NCBI RefSeq assembly: GCF_014863585.1
Contig: NZ_CP062253.1
Coordinates: forward strand, 1,700,501 to 1,764,500
DNA length: 64,000 nt
Origin: Pseudomonas gozinkensis
Lineage (GTDB): Bacteria > Pseudomonadota > Gammaproteobacteria > Pseudomonadales > Pseudomonadaceae
Reading direction: 5' to 3'
The translations under genes and the position numbers were made by a program. Within the stretch, counting starts at the first letter, position 1; the number at the start of each line of letters is the position of its first letter. Shown piece by piece: positions 27,245 to 36,629 of the stretch. The notes below the pieces were generated by a model, which did no database searches, was not told where the DNA came from, and saw only the letters and a program-made list of their open reading frames with translations.

Positions 27245-27316
27245 CGTGAGTCTCGGGGCGAGCGATAAAGCCGGCTATTATAGCGGCGCCCCTCTGGCTC
27301 AGGAGTTTCAGCGATC

Positions 27317-27604
27317 ATGACCGTCACAAAACCGGAAATCGTCATCACCTATTGCACGCAATGCCAGTGGCTGTTGCGCGCCGCGTGGCTGGCGCAAGAA
27401 CTGCTCAGTACCTTCGGCGACGACCTCGGCAAAGTGTCACTGGTGCCGGGCACTGGCGGGGTGTTCCACATCGCCTGCAACGATGTGCAGATCTGGGAAC
27501 GCAAGGCCGACGGCGGTTTCCCGGAGGCCAAGGTACTCAAGCAGCGGGTGCGCGATCAGATCGACCCAGATCGCGATCTAGGGCACAACGACCGTACTCA
27601 GTGA
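27317..27604 (+). CDS. SelT/SelW/SelH-family thioredoxin-fold protein (Rdx)
   Basis: A 95-residue protein with the CxxC redox motif C13-T-Q-C16 in IVITYCTQCQW and the typical GTGGVFHIACNDVQIWERK strand, matching bacterial SelW-like proteins in which Cys replaces selenocysteine. ATG 27317 lies 11 bases after AGGAG. It is divergent from plpD across 72 bp and overlaps the 3' end of the downstream transporter gene by 7 bp (convergent). Confidence 0.9.
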   Translation: MTVTKPEIVITYCTQCQWLLRAAWLAQELLSTFGDDLGKVSLVPGTGGVFHIACNDVQIWERKADGGFPEAKVLKQRVRDQIDPDRDLGHNDRTQ

Positions 27605-28491
27605 GAAGCAGCCTCGGCCGCGACGGTTTTCTTGTCGTTGCTGCCTGACAGCCGGCTCGATACCACGATGGCAACGATGATCAGCGCGCCGCCGATCAAC
27701 ATGCGCAGGGTCGGCTCTTCATTGAACAGCAGCCACGCTACGGTTATCCCGTACACCGGCTCCATGGCGAACACCACCGCTGCGGTGCGCGCCTTGATCA
27801 CCGCCAGACTGGCGACGAACAGGCTGTGGGCAACACCGGTGCAGAACACCCCGAGCAGACCGATCCACAACCAGTCGATGGCCCGCACCTCGCTCAGTTG
27901 CGGCGCCGCCACCGGCAGCAGACACAGCGCCACCACCACGTTCTGACACAGTGCCGCCTGCACCGCCGGGATGCGTCCGGAGCTGGCGCGGTTGGTCAGG
28001 GACAACAGGGAAAACAGCAGGCCCGACAGGATCGCCCAGAGCAGGCCGGTGGTCGCGCCGCTGGCCAGATCGAACGCCGGGGTCACCAGCACCAGCCCGA
28101 CACTGACCAGCACCACCAGCACGATTTCGTTGGCGCGGATGCGTTCGCGGAAGATCAACCCTTCAAGAATCACCGTGAAGGCCGGGAAACTGGCGAAACC
28201 CAGGGTCGCAATGGCGACGCCCGCGACTTTGACCGCAATGAAGAAACTCACCCAGTGCCCGGCCAGCAGCACGCCGCTCAGGGCCAGTCGGCGCCAGTCC
28301 ACGGCCTGCAGTTTCTGCCAGCCGCCCTGTTGGGCGAATCGGGCGAAAAACGCCAGGGCGAGCACGGCAAACGCGGCGCGTCCGAACACGATGACCGCTG
28401 GCGTTGCGGCCGCGAGTTTGCCGAAGACGCCGGTCAGGCCGAACATCAGTGCGCCGATATGCAGGGCGCCGAGGGCAGTACGGGGAGTCAT
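27598..28491 (-). CDS. EamA/DMT-family transporter
   Basis: A 297-residue inner-membrane protein with ten predicted helices in two EamA halves (for example LGALHIGALMFGLTGVFGKL and GLLGVFCTGVAHSLFVASL). ATG 28491 has AAGGA upstream; the open frame to 28524 has no such site. Drug/metabolite transporters often export amino acids or metabolites; the substrate is not evident. Its neighbour, an AraC regulator on the same strand upstream, could control it. Confidence 0.88.
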   Translation of the reverse strand: MTPRTALGALHIGALMFGLTGVFGKLAAATPAVIVFGRAAFAVLALAFFARFAQQGGWQKLQAVDWRRLALSGVLLAGHWVSFFIAVKVAGVAIATLGFASFPAFTVILEGLIFRERIRANEIVLVVLVSVGLVLVTPAFDLASGATTGLLWAILSGLLFSLLSLTNRASSGRIPAVQAALCQNVVVALCLLPVAAPQLSEVRAIDWLWIGLLGVFCTGVAHSLFVASLAVIKARTAAVVFAMEPVYGITVAWLLFNEEPTLRMLIGGALIIVAIVVSSRLSGSNDKKTVAAEAASH

Positions 28492-28563
28492 TGCAGTCCT
28501 TTTTCCAAACACCATTTCAGGCACACATTGAAGCGTGTCACGACGGAAAAGTCTGTCGGCAGG

Positions 28564-29328
28564 CTATCGACTTTTGTCGTCAGCCTCGCGTCGCAATTGT
28601 GTAGGAGACGTGCCGAATTCACGCAGGACGGCGGCCGAGAACGCACTTTGCGAGTTGTAGCCGACGCGGCTGGCCACTTCACCGATGGGCAGCGTGGTGT
28701 TGCGCAACAGCGCGACAGCTTTGTGCAGCCGGCGACTGCGAATGTAGTCCATCGGCGTCTGCCCGCATTCGGCGACAAACCGTGCATGCAACCGGGCGCT
28801 GGATAACCCGGCGACGCGCGCCAGATCCGCGACTTGCAGCGGATAGGCCGCGTACTGCTCGATGTGGGCATCGAGCGCCGCGTAGGGCAGGCGGCGCGCG
28901 ACGATTTCGGCGGGTGGTACGTGGTTCAGACTCGCCAGCAACAACACTGCGCCCTGTTGCGCAATCAGCGGATCATCCACCGGACTGTTCGCCAGCCAAC
29001 TGACCAGTTGACCCTGCCCGGCATCCAGCGACAGACGCGCCGCGTTGTCCAGCAGGCGGCGACTGGCATCGGCATGATCGCCCAGCGAGCGTGTCAGCCA
29101 TTGCTCGTCCGGCACATCCAGCACCAGACAGCGGCTGCCCTTGGGACTGCCGCACGCGTGATGCGCACCGGCGGGGATCACCACGAAACTCTGCTGCAAT
29201 ACCTGACTGCCATGCCCTTCGACTTCGAAATCCAGCGCACCGGACAGGCCGAACACCAGTTGCGCATGGTCGTGGCTGTGGGCGATCAGGTCGTGGCTGT
29301 AATGGCGCAGGGTCAGGATCGGTTGCAT
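28564..29328 (-). CDS. AraC-family transcriptional regulator (cupin N-terminus)
   Basis: A 254-residue regulator: N-terminal cupin sensor (HSHDHAQLVFGLSGALDFEV...VIPAGAHHAC, about 10-75) and C-terminal double helix-turn-helix (about 155-250) with VADLARVAGLSSARLHARF and IGEVASRVGYNSQSAFSAAVLREFGTSP. ATG 29328 has GGAG 7 bases upstream. It lies 72 bp upstream of the EamA gene on the same strand, so that gene is the likely target. Confidence 0.88.
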   Translation of the reverse strand: MQPILTLRHYSHDLIAHSHDHAQLVFGLSGALDFEVEGHGSQVLQQSFVVIPAGAHHACGSPKGSRCLVLDVPDEQWLTRSLGDHADASRRLLDNAARLSLDAGQGQLVSWLANSPVDDPLIAQQGAVLLLASLNHVPPAEIVARRLPYAALDAHIEQYAAYPLQVADLARVAGLSSARLHARFVAECGQTPMDYIRSRRLHKAVALLRNTTLPIGEVASRVGYNSQSAFSAAVLREFGTSPTQLRREADDKSR

Positions 29329-29460
29329 GGCGGTCTCCGGGCGAGCCGCCAGTCTACACCGGCGCAGGGGCGACGCGTTTGTCACAAGACTGACGCACAC
29401 CTGTCATGGTCGATTAACCGGGCGCGCGCACAGTGGCGAAAACATCGCAGAGGGTTGCCC

Positions 29461-30276
29461 ATGACCAGCGCCGAGCTCGCCAGACCCAGCCGTAAACAAC
29501 GGGTGCGCACCCTATGGATCTCCGACGTGCACCTGGGCACGCGGGATTGCCAGGCCGAGCATCTTTCGCAATTTCTCAAGGGCTATCACGCCGACAAGAT
29601 CTACCTGGTCGGCGACATCATCGACGGCTGGAAACTGCGCGGCGGCATGTACTGGCCGCAGGCGCACACCAACGTGATCCGCCGTTTGCTGACGATGAGC
29701 AAGCGCGGTACCGAGGTGATCTACGTTACCGGTAACCATGATGAATTCCTGCGCCGTTATTCGAAGCTGATTCTGGGCAACATCCAGTTGGTCGACGAAG
29801 CAGTGCACGTCACGGCCGATGGTCGGCATCTGCTGGTGATTCACGGTGACCAGTTCGACGTGATCACCCGCTATCACCGCTGGCTCGCGTTCCTCGGCGA
29901 TTCGGCCTACGAATTCACCCTGACCCTCAACCGCTGGCTCAATCACTGGCGGGCGAAATACGGTTACGGCTACTGGTCGCTGTCGGCCTATCTCAAGCAC
30001 AAGGTGAAGACCGCAGTCAGCTTCATCAGCGATTTCGAGGAAGCCATCGCCCACGAATGCGTGAAGCGCGAGCTGCACGGTGTGGTCTGCGGGCACATTC
30101 ACCACGCCGAGATCCGCAAGGTCGGTGAGGTGGATTACCTCAATTGCGGCGACTGGGTGGAGTCGTGCACAGCGCTGATCGAGCACTGGGACGGCACGAT
30201 CGAGCTGTATCGCCTGGCCGATGCGCAGGCGCGGGAGGCCGAACTGAAAGCGGCGAAGGTTGCCGAACTGGCCTGA
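29461..30276 (+). CDS. LpxH-like metallophosphoesterase (UDP-2,3-diacylglucosamine diphosphatase family)
   Basis: A 271-residue calcineurin-type phosphoesterase. Metal-binding motifs: SDVHLG, GDIIDGW, GNHDE, the later IHGDQFD, and CGHIHHAEI. ATG 29461 follows GAGGG. LpxH removes UMP from UDP-diacylglucosamine in lipid A synthesis; this longer form (LpxH proper is about 240 residues) is often annotated as such but may act on another UDP- or phospholipid-linked substrate. It is transcribed alone, divergent from the AraC gene. Confidence 0.82.
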   Translation: MTSAELARPSRKQRVRTLWISDVHLGTRDCQAEHLSQFLKGYHADKIYLVGDIIDGWKLRGGMYWPQAHTNVIRRLLTMSKRGTEVIYVTGNHDEFLRRYSKLILGNIQLVDEAVHVTADGRHLLVIHGDQFDVITRYHRWLAFLGDSAYEFTLTLNRWLNHWRAKYGYGYWSLSAYLKHKVKTAVSFISDFEEAIAHECVKRELHGVVCGHIHHAEIRKVGEVDYLNCGDWVESCTALIEHWDGTIELYRLADAQAREAELKAAKVAELA

Positions 30277-30305
30277 GCGATGCCCCTGTGGGAGCGGGAT
30301 TGTCT

Positions 30306-30896
30306 TTATGCGGAGGTGTGTTCTTCCATCGCCGCTTTGTAGATCGAGTTTTTCGGCTGAGCGAACAGCTTTTCCATCATGGGTTCGAAGAAGCTCAGCG
30401 GCAGGGTGTCGTACTCGGGGTCGAACGCCGCCGCGTCATATCTGGCGCAGAACTCCGCGGTCGCCAGAAACTGCGGATGGTCGCTGAACTGCTCGCGCAG
30501 GTGCCGATCCATGCCCAGGTGATGGAAGAAGTAGTAGCCCTGGAAGATCCCGTGCTTTTCCACCATCCACAGGTTCTCGGCGCTGACGAACGGCTTGAGG
30601 ATGGCGGCGGCGATGTCCGGGTGGTTGTAGGAGCCAAGGGTGTCGCCGATGTCGTGGAGCAGGGCGCAGACCACGTATTCCTCGTCGCGCCCGTCGCGAA
30701 AGGCGCGGGTGGCGGTTTGCAGCGAGTGGGTCAGGCGATCTACGGGGAAGCCGCCGAAATCGCCTTCAAGCAGTTTCAGGTGCGCCACGATCCGGCTCGA
30801 CAGTTGACGGGCGTAGGCGCTGAAATCCGCCGCGATGATCGCCCAGTCTTCCTGTGTGCCGTCCTTCATGTGGGTGAAACGGGCAGTGGCATTCAT
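30306..30896 (-). CDS. HD-domain phosphohydrolase
   Basis: A 196-residue protein with an HD metal site (H near THSLQTATRAF, HDIGD, later HHLGMD and ARYD). ATG 30896 (MNATARFTHMKDG) has AGAGGA 8 bases upstream; a TTG two codons earlier is less likely. HD proteins hydrolyse phosphomonoesters or nucleotides; some relatives are inositol oxygenase-like. The substrate is unknown. It lies 24 bp from the DUF962 gene on the same strand. Confidence 0.8.
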   Translation of the reverse strand: MNATARFTHMKDGTQEDWAIIAADFSAYARQLSSRIVAHLKLLEGDFGGFPVDRLTHSLQTATRAFRDGRDEEYVVCALLHDIGDTLGSYNHPDIAAAILKPFVSAENLWMVEKHGIFQGYYFFHHLGMDRHLREQFSDHPQFLATAEFCARYDAAAFDPEYDTLPLSFFEPMMEKLFAQPKNSIYKAAMEEHTSA

Positions 30897-30920
30897 CGGC
30901 AATCCTCTTGATCGGAGTTT

Positions 30921-31232
30921 CTAGAACGGCACGCGGCCCAGGATCATGTCGCGGTACATGACGAAGTCGCCGAGCAGGCTGTAGAGCGGGTGCTGGAAAG
31001 TGGCCGGGCGGTTTTTCTCGAAAAAGAAATGGCCGACCCAGGCAAAGCTGTAGCCGGCCAGCGGCAAGGCAAGCAAAAGCAGCCAGGCGCCCTTGGCGAT
31101 GGTCAGGGCGAGAATGAAGATCACCAGCGTCGTGCCAATGAAGTGCAGGCGACGGCAGGTGCTGTTGCTGTGCTCGCTGAGGTAATACGGATAGAACTCG
31201 GCGAAGCTGTTGAAATGCTTGATGGTTTCCAC
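30921..31232 (-). CDS. DUF962 / Mpo1-like membrane protein
   Basis: About 103 residues from GTG 31232 (VETIKHFNSFAEFYPYYLSEH). The upstream in-frame ATG at 31307 has no ribosome site and would add 25 residues with no family match, whereas an AGAGA precedes the GTG. Family motif YYLSEHSNSTCRRLHFIGT is followed by two or three membrane helices (LVIFILALTIAKGAWLLLLA, GYSFAWVGHFFFEKN). In yeast the relative Mpo1 is an Fe-dependent dioxygenase of fatty-acid alpha-oxidation; the bacterial role is unproven. Confidence 0.78.
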   Translation of the reverse strand: METIKHFNSFAEFYPYYLSEHSNSTCRRLHFIGTTLVIFILALTIAKGAWLLLLALPLAGYSFAWVGHFFFEKNRPATFQHPLYSLLGDFVMYRDMILGRVPF

Positions 31233-31399
31233 GACTGCGATCTCTGTGGTTATTGTTCTGATTGCAAGTTGTTCGGCGGGTAGCTTATTTGAGTCTAGAG
31301 TGATCATTGGCGTCGGCCAGTGACAATCGGCGCCACTTTACTATCCTTGGGAAATCGGCCGTAGTATGCGGCTCATCATGTCATTCAAGAAAAAACGCC

Positions 31400-32461
31400 A
31401 TGAGCGAACGAACGACTTCTGCAAGCTGGGCGATGGGGATTGTCAAAGCACTGGAAATGGACGGCCTGGATTGCCGGGTTTTGTTCAGACAGCTGGGGCT
31501 CGACTATGCGGCGCTGGAGGATCCGGACGCACGCTTCCCGCAGGATTCCATGACCCGACTCTGGCAACGGGCGGTCGAGCTGTCCGGGAATCCGGCGATC
31601 GGCCTGAACATGGGCAAGGTGGTGCGGCCGGCTTCGTTCCATGTCGCGGGCTATGCGCTGATGTCCAGCAATACGCTGGCGGAAGGCTTTCAGCGACTGG
31701 TGCGTTATCAGCGGATCATCGCCGAAAGTGCCGACCTGAGCTTTCGTCTGCTCGACGAAGGTTATGCGCTGATCCTGACGGTGCATGGCGATCATCTGCC
31801 GCCGACCCGGCAAAGTGCCGAAGCGTCACTGGCCTGCGCACTCGCGCTGTGCGGCTGGCTGACCGGGCGTACGCTGCACCCGCGCAAAGTGCTGGTGCAG
31901 GGCGATGAGCCGGATGATCTTGAACCCTACAAACAAGCCTTCCATGCACCGCTGGTGTTCAACGCGCCGTATGACGCGCTGATCTTCGAGCGCGCCGACA
32001 TGGAAGCGCCGCTGCCCACCGCCAACGAAGCGATGGCGCTGTTGCACGACCGGTTTGCCGGGGAATATCTGGCGCGGTTTTCTGAAAGTCGCGTGACCCA
32101 CAAGGCGCGTCAGGTGTTGTGCCGTTTGCTGCCCCAGGGCGAACCCAAGCGCGATACGGTGGCGCAGACCCTGCATCTGTCGCAGCGCACCTTGCAACGG
32201 CGCTTGCAGGAGGAGGGCACCAGTTTTCAGCAGTTGCTCGATGACACCCGCCGCGAACTCGCCGAGCAATACCTGGCGCAGCCGAGCATGACCTTGCTGG
32301 AGATTGCCTATCTGTTGGGGTTTGCCGACCCGAGCAATTTCTTCCGCGCCTTCCGCCGCTGGTTCGACACCACGCCCGGCGATTACCGGGCGCGGTTGCT
32401 GGAGGCGCCAAACGCGATCAGTGACGCCAGAACGCCGGAATACACAGTACAAACACCGTAA
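31400..32461 (+). CDS. AraC-family transcriptional regulator (arabinose-binding-type N-terminus)
   Basis: A 353-residue regulator with a ~190-residue N-terminal sensor domain of the type in OruR/ArgR-like AraC proteins (LFRQLGLDYAALEDPDARFP...) and a C-terminal DNA-binding pair (RDTVAQTLHLSQRTLQRRLQ and LLEIAYLLGFADPSNFFRAF). ATG 31400 (MSERTTSASW) fits the family start, though the ribosome site is weak. Its last 44 bp overlap the convergent trkH. The regulated genes are not apparent. Confidence 0.88.
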   Translation: MSERTTSASWAMGIVKALEMDGLDCRVLFRQLGLDYAALEDPDARFPQDSMTRLWQRAVELSGNPAIGLNMGKVVRPASFHVAGYALMSSNTLAEGFQRLVRYQRIIAESADLSFRLLDEGYALILTVHGDHLPPTRQSAEASLACALALCGWLTGRTLHPRKVLVQGDEPDDLEPYKQAFHAPLVFNAPYDALIFERADMEAPLPTANEAMALLHDRFAGEYLARFSESRVTHKARQVLCRLLPQGEPKRDTVAQTLHLSQRTLQRRLQEEGTSFQQLLDDTRRELAEQYLAQPSMTLLEIAYLLGFADPSNFFRAFRRWFDTTPGDYRARLLEAPNAISDARTPEYTVQTP

Positions 32462-33872
32462 TGATCTCCAGTCGGCCGAGCAGCATGCCGAACGAAAGAA
32501 TCCACTTGGCTGCATCCGGCAGGCTGGCGAAGTTGCCGGCCGGGCCAATCGTTTCACCCAGCCCCGGGCCGACGCCGGACACGGTGCTGGCGGCGCCGGT
32601 CAGCGCGGTCATCCAGTCCACGCCGAGCAGCGACAGCAGCAGGGCGATCACGCAGATGGTGATGGCGAAGAAGAACGAGAACGTCAGAATCGAACGGACG
32701 ATTTCCTCGTCGAGGCGATGACCGTTGTACTTCTGCTTGATCACCGCCCGTGGGTGAATCAACTGATTAAGGTTGGCCTTGAGCAGAATATAGGCGACCT
32801 GGAAACGGAAGATCTTGATCCCGCCCGCCGTCGAGCCGGAGCAGCCGCCGACGAAGCCCAGATAGAAGAACAACATCAGCGAGAAGTTGCCCCACAGGCT
32901 GTAGTCCCCCAATGCAAATCCCGTCGTCGTGACCACCGACGTCACGTTCAGCGCCACGTGGCGCAATGCGTCCAGCCAATGCAGGTTGGTGGTCCACCAG
33001 TACCAGGTACCGAGCACCAGCCAGGTGACCAGCAACATCCCGAGCAAACCCTGCACCTGTTGATCCTTGATCAGCGCCCGGCGGTTGCCGCGCAGCGTCG
33101 CCACGTACAGGGTGAACGGCAGGCTGCCGAGAATCATCACCACCACCGCCACCCAGTGCACCGCCGGTTGCGTCCACTTGGCCAGGGACTGGTCGGAGGT
33201 CGAGAACCCGCCGGTGGAAATCGCCGACATCGCGTGGTTGATCGCATCGAACGGACTCATCCCGGCCCACCAGAACGCCAGGCTGCCGAGAATCGTGATG
33301 CCGACATACGCCGCCACGATCAGGCGCGCCACCATGTGCGAGCGGGGCATGACCTTTTCCGAGCGGTCCGAGGATTCGGTCTGGAACAGGCGCATGCCAC
33401 CGATGCGCAGCAGCGGCAGGATCGCCACCGCCATGCCAATGAAGCCGATGCCGCCGATCCAGTGCAGCAGTGAGCGCCACATCAGAATGCCGGGGGACAT
33501 ATCGTCCAGATGGTTGAGCACGGTCGAGCCGGTGGCCGTGATGCCGGACATGCTTTCGAAGAACGAGTCGGTGTAGCTGATGTGCTGGGTCAGCAAAAAC
33601 GGCAGCGCGGCGAAAATGCACACCACCAGCCAGCTGCTGACGGTCAGCAGGTACATGTCCCGGGGGCGCAGGTGAATGTGTTCCGGACGCCCCGGAATCA
33701 CCAGCGCGAGGCCGGCGACGAAGGTGATCATGCTCGCCCAGAGGAACGACGGCAGATCGCCGGTGCGCTCGAAAATCACCAGGGTGGCCATGGGCACGAC
33801 CATGGCGACGGCCAGGGTGATCAGGAAGATGCCGATGATGAAACCAATGATCCGTAAGGTCGGCAACGCCAT
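32418..33872 (-). CDS. trkH: Trk-type potassium uptake protein TrkH
   Basis: A 484-residue K+ channel-like transporter with four pore repeats; filter regions are seen as TATGSTV, STGGFST, TTTGFA and TVSGVGPGLG, and GCSGSTAGGIKIFR follows the third. It works with the peripheral NAD-binding subunit TrkA, not in the window. Start ATG 33872. The 3' end overlaps the AraC gene by 44 bp (convergent). Confidence 0.95.
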   Translation of the reverse strand: MALPTLRIIGFIIGIFLITLAVAMVVPMATLVIFERTGDLPSFLWASMITFVAGLALVIPGRPEHIHLRPRDMYLLTVSSWLVVCIFAALPFLLTQHISYTDSFFESMSGITATGSTVLNHLDDMSPGILMWRSLLHWIGGIGFIGMAVAILPLLRIGGMRLFQTESSDRSEKVMPRSHMVARLIVAAYVGITILGSLAFWWAGMSPFDAINHAMSAISTGGFSTSDQSLAKWTQPAVHWVAVVVMILGSLPFTLYVATLRGNRRALIKDQQVQGLLGMLLVTWLVLGTWYWWTTNLHWLDALRHVALNVTSVVTTTGFALGDYSLWGNFSLMLFFYLGFVGGCSGSTAGGIKIFRFQVAYILLKANLNQLIHPRAVIKQKYNGHRLDEEIVRSILTFSFFFAITICVIALLLSLLGVDWMTALTGAASTVSGVGPGLGETIGPAGNFASLPDAAKWILSFGMLLGRLEIITVFVLCIPAFWRH

Positions 33873-33993
33873 GAAGTCCGCTCGGGCTGATGTGGGAAGG
33901 GCGCCATTCTACCTGCGGTGCAAGGCATGTAAACCGACGCGTCTGGATCACTTGCAGCTAGAATAGCCGGACATTTTTTTCAGGAGGTGGCCG

Positions 33994-34560
33994 ATGCAGG
34001 CTCTCGACGCTTTGCTCAACCGTGTTTCCGTTCCACGACTGATCGATCCGGCCCCCACCGCCGAACAGCGCGAAGTGCTGTTCGCCGCCGCGACCCGCGC
34101 ACCGGATCACGGCCATTTGCAGCCGTATCGCTTCCTGACCGTCGAAGGCGCGGCGCGTGAGCAGATGGGCGAGTTGCTGGCCGAAGCTGCACAGATGCAG
34201 GAAGGCGAAGTCTCCGAAGCAATGATCGACAAGGCCCGCAACGGCCCGCTCCGCGCGCCGCTGGTGGTCGTGGTCATCGCCAAATTGCAGGATCACGTCA
34301 AATACCCGAAGGCCGAGCAGTTGCTGGCCGCGGGCTGTGCAGCGCACGGGATTTTGCTGGCGGCTTACGCGCAGGGGATTGGCGCGGTGTGGCGCACCGG
34401 TGATCTGGCTTATTCGAAACATGTCGCCAAGGGTTTGGGCCTGACGGATGACGAAGAGGTGATTGCGTTCCTGTACCTCGGCACGCCGCAGAAAGAACCG
34501 CGGGTGGCCGAGAAGGTTGATCTGGCGGAGTTTGTCAGCGCCTGGCCGGGTAAAGCCTGA
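33994..34560 (+). CDS. NAD(P)H nitroreductase (YdjA-like)
   Basis: A 188-residue FMN-dependent nitroreductase of the minimal YdjA type: RAPDHGHLQPYRF near the N-terminus (flavin site) and GIGAVWRTGDLAY toward the C-terminus. AGGAGG lies 7 bases before ATG 33994. The natural substrate is unknown. It is convergent with the cpxA-like kinase gene, 5 bp between stops. Confidence 0.9.
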   Translation: MQALDALLNRVSVPRLIDPAPTAEQREVLFAAATRAPDHGHLQPYRFLTVEGAAREQMGELLAEAAQMQEGEVSEAMIDKARNGPLRAPLVVVVIAKLQDHVKYPKAEQLLAAGCAAHGILLAAYAQGIGAVWRTGDLAYSKHVAKGLGLTDDEEVIAFLYLGTPQKEPRVAEKVDLAEFVSAWPGKA

Positions 34561-34565
34561 CTCCA

Positions 34566-35906
34566 TCAGGGCTGAACAACAGCCCCCGGCTCCAGCGGCA
34601 ATTCAAGACTGGCCACAAACCCGCCCTGCGGGTGATTGACCAGCACCAGGGTCCCACCATGCCGCTCCGCCGCCCGTCGGGCAATCGCCAGTCCCAGGCC
34701 ATGTCCGGCAGCAGTCTGGCCGGGCGCCCGATAAAACGGTTCGCCCAACTGGCTCAGATGTTCGGCATGCACGCCCGGCCCATGGTCACGCACGCTGACC
34801 ACGATCCGCTCGCCCTGACGTGAAGCCTGCATTTCAATCGACTGCCCGACCGGGTTGAAGCGCTGGGCATTGCGCAGCAGGTTATCCACGGCGCGTTCGA
34901 TCATGGTCGGCCAGCCTTTCAGATTGAGCGCGGGTTCGGCTTCCAGATGCACGGCCTGTTCCGGCGAGCCGAGTTGCGCGTCCTTTTGCAGGGTGGCGAG
35001 CAAGGCATTCAGATCCACTTCTTCGGCGCTGGCGTTGTCGGCATCGACCCGCGCCAGTACCAGAATTTCACTGATAAGCGCTTCCAGGCGATCACACTCG
35101 CGGGTCAGGCGCGGCCAGAGTTTTTCCCGTTCTTCCGGGCTGGCCCGTTCGGCCAGTGCCAGCGCGATGCGTAGTCGTGCCAGTGGTGAACGCAATTCGT
35201 GGGAGACGTCGCGCAACAGCTGGCGCTGACTGCCGATCAGACTTTGCAGGCGTGCGCCCATGCGGTTGAAGTCGTTGGCCAGCACACCGAATTCATCACG
35301 ACGGTTGGCCAGTTGCGCGAGGCTGTTCTGTTGATAGGTGGTCTGGCCGAGGTCATGAACGGCGCCGCGCAGGCGACTGAGCGGGCGGGTGATGGAGAAC
35401 GTCACCAACAGGCTGAACAGGGTCAGCACCACCAGTGCGATGCCCAGCGCACTCAATGGCCAGAGCAGGCTTTCGCGGTGCCAGGCGTCGAGTTCCGGGT
35501 GCGGGATGCGGTAGATGAAGAGGTAGGTGTCGCCGCTTTTGTCGCTGGTGAATTCGTCGGTCAGTCGGCGCCAGGGCAGGCGTCGGTCATCGTTGTTCTG
35601 CCGCGCCTCGAAAGCAGCTGCGCGACGGGGAAAGGTGCCGCGCACCACCGGGTCGCCGCTTTCGTTCAGCACTTGCACGTCGATGTGATATTGGCGTTTG
35701 CGTTGTTCGAGGATGTCCTGGGCGGCGTCTTCGCCCTGGGCTTCGTAGGTCTGCGTCCATTCGGCGGCCAGAGTGTTGAGGCCCGGGTGGCGGCTGAGGA
35801 TCCACGCGTCCTGGTTGAGCATGTGCCCCAGCAGAATGGAAAGCCCTGCAACCAGAGCGATGGCCAGCCAGAAGCTGGCGAGGATACGCCAGAACAATGA
35901 ACGCAC
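34566..35906 (-). CDS. cpxA: Cpx-type sensor histidine kinase
   Basis: A 446-residue kinase starting at GTG 35906 (VRSLFWRILASFW) after GAGGAA. There are two membrane helices (about 9-28 and 150-172) flanking a periplasmic sensor, then HAMP, a DHp domain with DVSHELRSPLARLR (phospho-His) and an ATPase domain with N-box NLLRNAQRFNP, DHGPG and GHGLGLAIA. Together with the regulator at 36683 and the Spy/CpxP gene between them it forms an envelope-stress system. The same three-gene order occurs in P. aeruginosa (PA3204-PA3206), which motivates the symbol. Confidence 0.85.
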   Translation of the reverse strand: MRSLFWRILASFWLAIALVAGLSILLGHMLNQDAWILSRHPGLNTLAAEWTQTYEAQGEDAAQDILEQRKRQYHIDVQVLNESGDPVVRGTFPRRAAAFEARQNNDDRRLPWRRLTDEFTSDKSGDTYLFIYRIPHPELDAWHRESLLWPLSALGIALVVLTLFSLLVTFSITRPLSRLRGAVHDLGQTTYQQNSLAQLANRRDEFGVLANDFNRMGARLQSLIGSQRQLLRDVSHELRSPLARLRIALALAERASPEEREKLWPRLTRECDRLEALISEILVLARVDADNASAEEVDLNALLATLQKDAQLGSPEQAVHLEAEPALNLKGWPTMIERAVDNLLRNAQRFNPVGQSIEMQASRQGERIVVSVRDHGPGVHAEHLSQLGEPFYRAPGQTAAGHGLGLAIARRAAERHGGTLVLVNHPQGGFVASLELPLEPGAVVQP

Positions 35907-35932
35907 AATGATTCCTCAGAACAAACGCAAAA

Positions 35933-36040
35933 CCCTGTGGGAGCGAGCTTGCTCGCGATAGCGTAGTGTCAGACAGCTAAGTCTTGTCTGATACACCGCT
36001 ATCGCGAGCAAGTCGAATCGTCGCACCGTCGCTCCCACAT
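35933..36040. repeat. Palindromic repeat (TGTGGGAGCGAGCTTGCTCGC family)
   Basis: Inverted arms CTGTGGGAGCGAGCTTGCTC and CTATCGCGAGCAAG...CGCTCCCACA around an AGACAGCTAAGTCTTGTCTG hairpin. The right arm is degenerate (GTCGAATCGTCGCACC replaces the usual CTCGCTCC run). Relatives occur at 52001-52093 and 53718-53781. Confidence 0.8.
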
Positions 36041-36056
36041 TTGATCGGGTGAAAGC

Positions 36057-36084
36057 AGGCCCGACGGGGTAAGCCGTCGGGCCT
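36057..36084 (-). terminator. Hairpin downstream of the Spy/CpxP gene
   Basis: GGCCCGACGG-GGTAAG-CCGTCGGGCC, a 10-bp perfect stem just past the stop of the minus-strand chaperone gene; the following T tract is short (GCTTTC), so termination may be partial and allow read-through to cpxA. Confidence 0.7.
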
Positions 36085-36096
36085 GGGGTCAGAACA

Positions 36097-36546
36097 TTAT
36101 TGCGCCTTTTGCGGCTGTTGCGCTTTCCAGGCTTTGAACTCGGCCCATTCGGCGCGACGCTCGGCCTGTTTCTTCTGGATCTCGTCGAATTTCTTCTGTT
36201 GATCCGGTTTCAAAACGGCGCGGACATCGGATTCGGCTTTCTTGTGGTTGGCCGCCATCTCGTCCTTCATGGCTTTCTGGTCGGCTGGCGAGAGTTTCTC
36301 CAGGTATTTTTCGACCGTCTGCTTACGCTCGTGCATCTGCTCGCCCATGATCTTGCGGATCTGCTCGCGCTGTTCGCGGGACAGGTCCAGCTGGCTGTAC
36401 GGGCCTTTGCCGTGCATGCCGTGCATCTGACCGCCATGGCGCGGGCCGTCCAGCGGGCCACCCATCGGGCCGCCATCCTGTGGCATGGCCATGGCGACGG
36501 TCGGCAGGGCAGCGGCAAACATCAGAGCGATAAGAGTCTTGCGCAT
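36097..36546 (-). CDS. Spy/CpxP-family periplasmic chaperone
   Basis: A 149-residue protein with a signal peptide (MRKTLIALMFAAALPTVAMA), a Met/His/Gly-rich start of the mature part (GGQMHGMHGKG, possibly metal-binding) and two LTxxQ-like motifs (LDLSREQREQ, LSPADQKAM) in a helical body. ATG 36546 has AAGGAG. CpxP-like proteins restrain the sensor kinase and bind misfolded periplasmic proteins. A GTAAA-N6-GTAAA box 84 bp upstream suggests direct control by the adjacent regulator. Confidence 0.9.
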   Translation of the reverse strand: MRKTLIALMFAAALPTVAMAMPQDGGPMGGPLDGPRHGGQMHGMHGKGPYSQLDLSREQREQIRKIMGEQMHERKQTVEKYLEKLSPADQKAMKDEMAANHKKAESDVRAVLKPDQQKKFDEIQKKQAERRAEWAEFKAWKAQQPQKAQ

Positions 36547-36629
36547 GGTGAATCTCCTTTGTCTCGTTCCCGGTACGTTCCGGATGAGTACAGATTACGG
36601 AGATCAAGGTCAGCGGCGGTCAGCGCTGT